The position numbers and the translations under genes are program-made. A model generated the notes under the pieces. The model was given only the letters and a program-made list of their open reading frames with translations, was not told where the DNA came from and made no database searches. A DNA stretch of 22,865 bases from DASTPP01 sp035762175. Its GTDB lineage: Bacteria; Myxococcota_A; Polyangia; Polyangiales; Polyangiaceae. Numbering within the stretch: the stretch's first letter is position 1; every line of letters begins with the position of its first letter. The DNA is taken from the NCBI GenBank assembly GCA_035762175.1, contig DASTPP010000303.1, positions 1-22,865 on the forward strand, given 5' to 3'. This document shows, in pieces, positions 22,845-22,865 of the stretch.

Positions 22845-22865
22845 GTCATCGCACCCCGAAGCCAC
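22832..22865. repeat. 12-bp perfect inverted repeat at the window end
   Basis: GTGGCTTCGGGG (22832-22843) pairs with CCCCGAAGCCAC (22854-22865) across a 10-nt loop. The stem may extend past the window. It uses the same sequence as the 19-bp direct repeat, so this may be the start of a repeat cluster. Confidence 0.7.

Overview
The window is very GC-rich DNA with long coding regions on both strands. Gene content points to a delta-proteobacterial/Myxococcota genome, probably the Polyangiales (Sorangium/Polyangium-like) branch. The reasons are two Hanks-type Ser/Thr kinases with long Pro/Ala-rich tails, several Ala/Pro-rich lipoproteins, an RCC1-repeat lipoprotein, a single-heme lipoprotein and many short repeats. 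This placement is inferred from style and content; there is no rRNA or tRNA in the window.

Layout. 1-4.8 kb: the 3' end of a ComEA-like helix-hairpin-helix protein with a terminator, a Pro-rich Ser/Thr kinase, a convergent LysR regulator, a divergent SAM methyltransferase whose 3' end is triplicated as a tandem repeat, and a His-rich lipoprotein. 4.78-5.33 kb: a non-coding 358-bp element with roughly 100-bp inverted arms. 5.33-6.07 kb: an unrecognised 246-aa protein. 6.07-6.9 kb: no gene, but a tandem array whose period changes from 20 to 21 bp, and a protein remnant. 6.9-9.36 kb: a minus-strand operon-like set made of an Ogt-AlkA fusion (alkyltransferase plus 3-methyladenine glycosylase), an AraC regulator and a VOC/glyoxalase protein. 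9.37-9.74 kb: the C-terminal stub of an ABC-F ATPase abutting a 104-bp hairpin element. 9.74-12.74 kb: an Eis-like acetyltransferase downstream of a membrane-anchored Ser/Thr kinase. 12.74-13.41 kb: no confident gene. 13.4-17.1 kb: a heme lipoprotein, an MFS transporter and a convergent glutathione S-transferase. 17.4-20.5 kb: an alpha/beta-hydrolase lipoprotein, then a coupled minus-strand pair (Ig-like exported protein followed by a seven-unit RCC1 lipoprotein). 20.6-22.65 kb: a plant-like phytochelatin synthase, a remnant of an ECF sigma factor, and a metallo-beta-lactamase-fold hydrolase. The last 200 bp hold direct and inverted repeats.

How genes fit together. The most coherent functional unit is the Ogt-AlkA / AraC / VOC set: direct reversal and base excision of alkylation damage in one chain, a regulator, and a possible electrophile-detoxifying enzyme. 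Several features suggest this block was inserted. It is bordered by decayed gene fragments and repeat elements, and the fusion gene breaks a Glu-Glu codon-pair habit (GAA-GAG) seen in every other gene I checked. A loose thiol/electrophile/metal-stress theme also runs through the window (phytochelatin synthase, glutathione S-transferase, His-rich lipoprotein, VOC protein), but these genes are scattered and not an operon. I do not see CRISPR, phage, intact transposase or a recognisable defence island.
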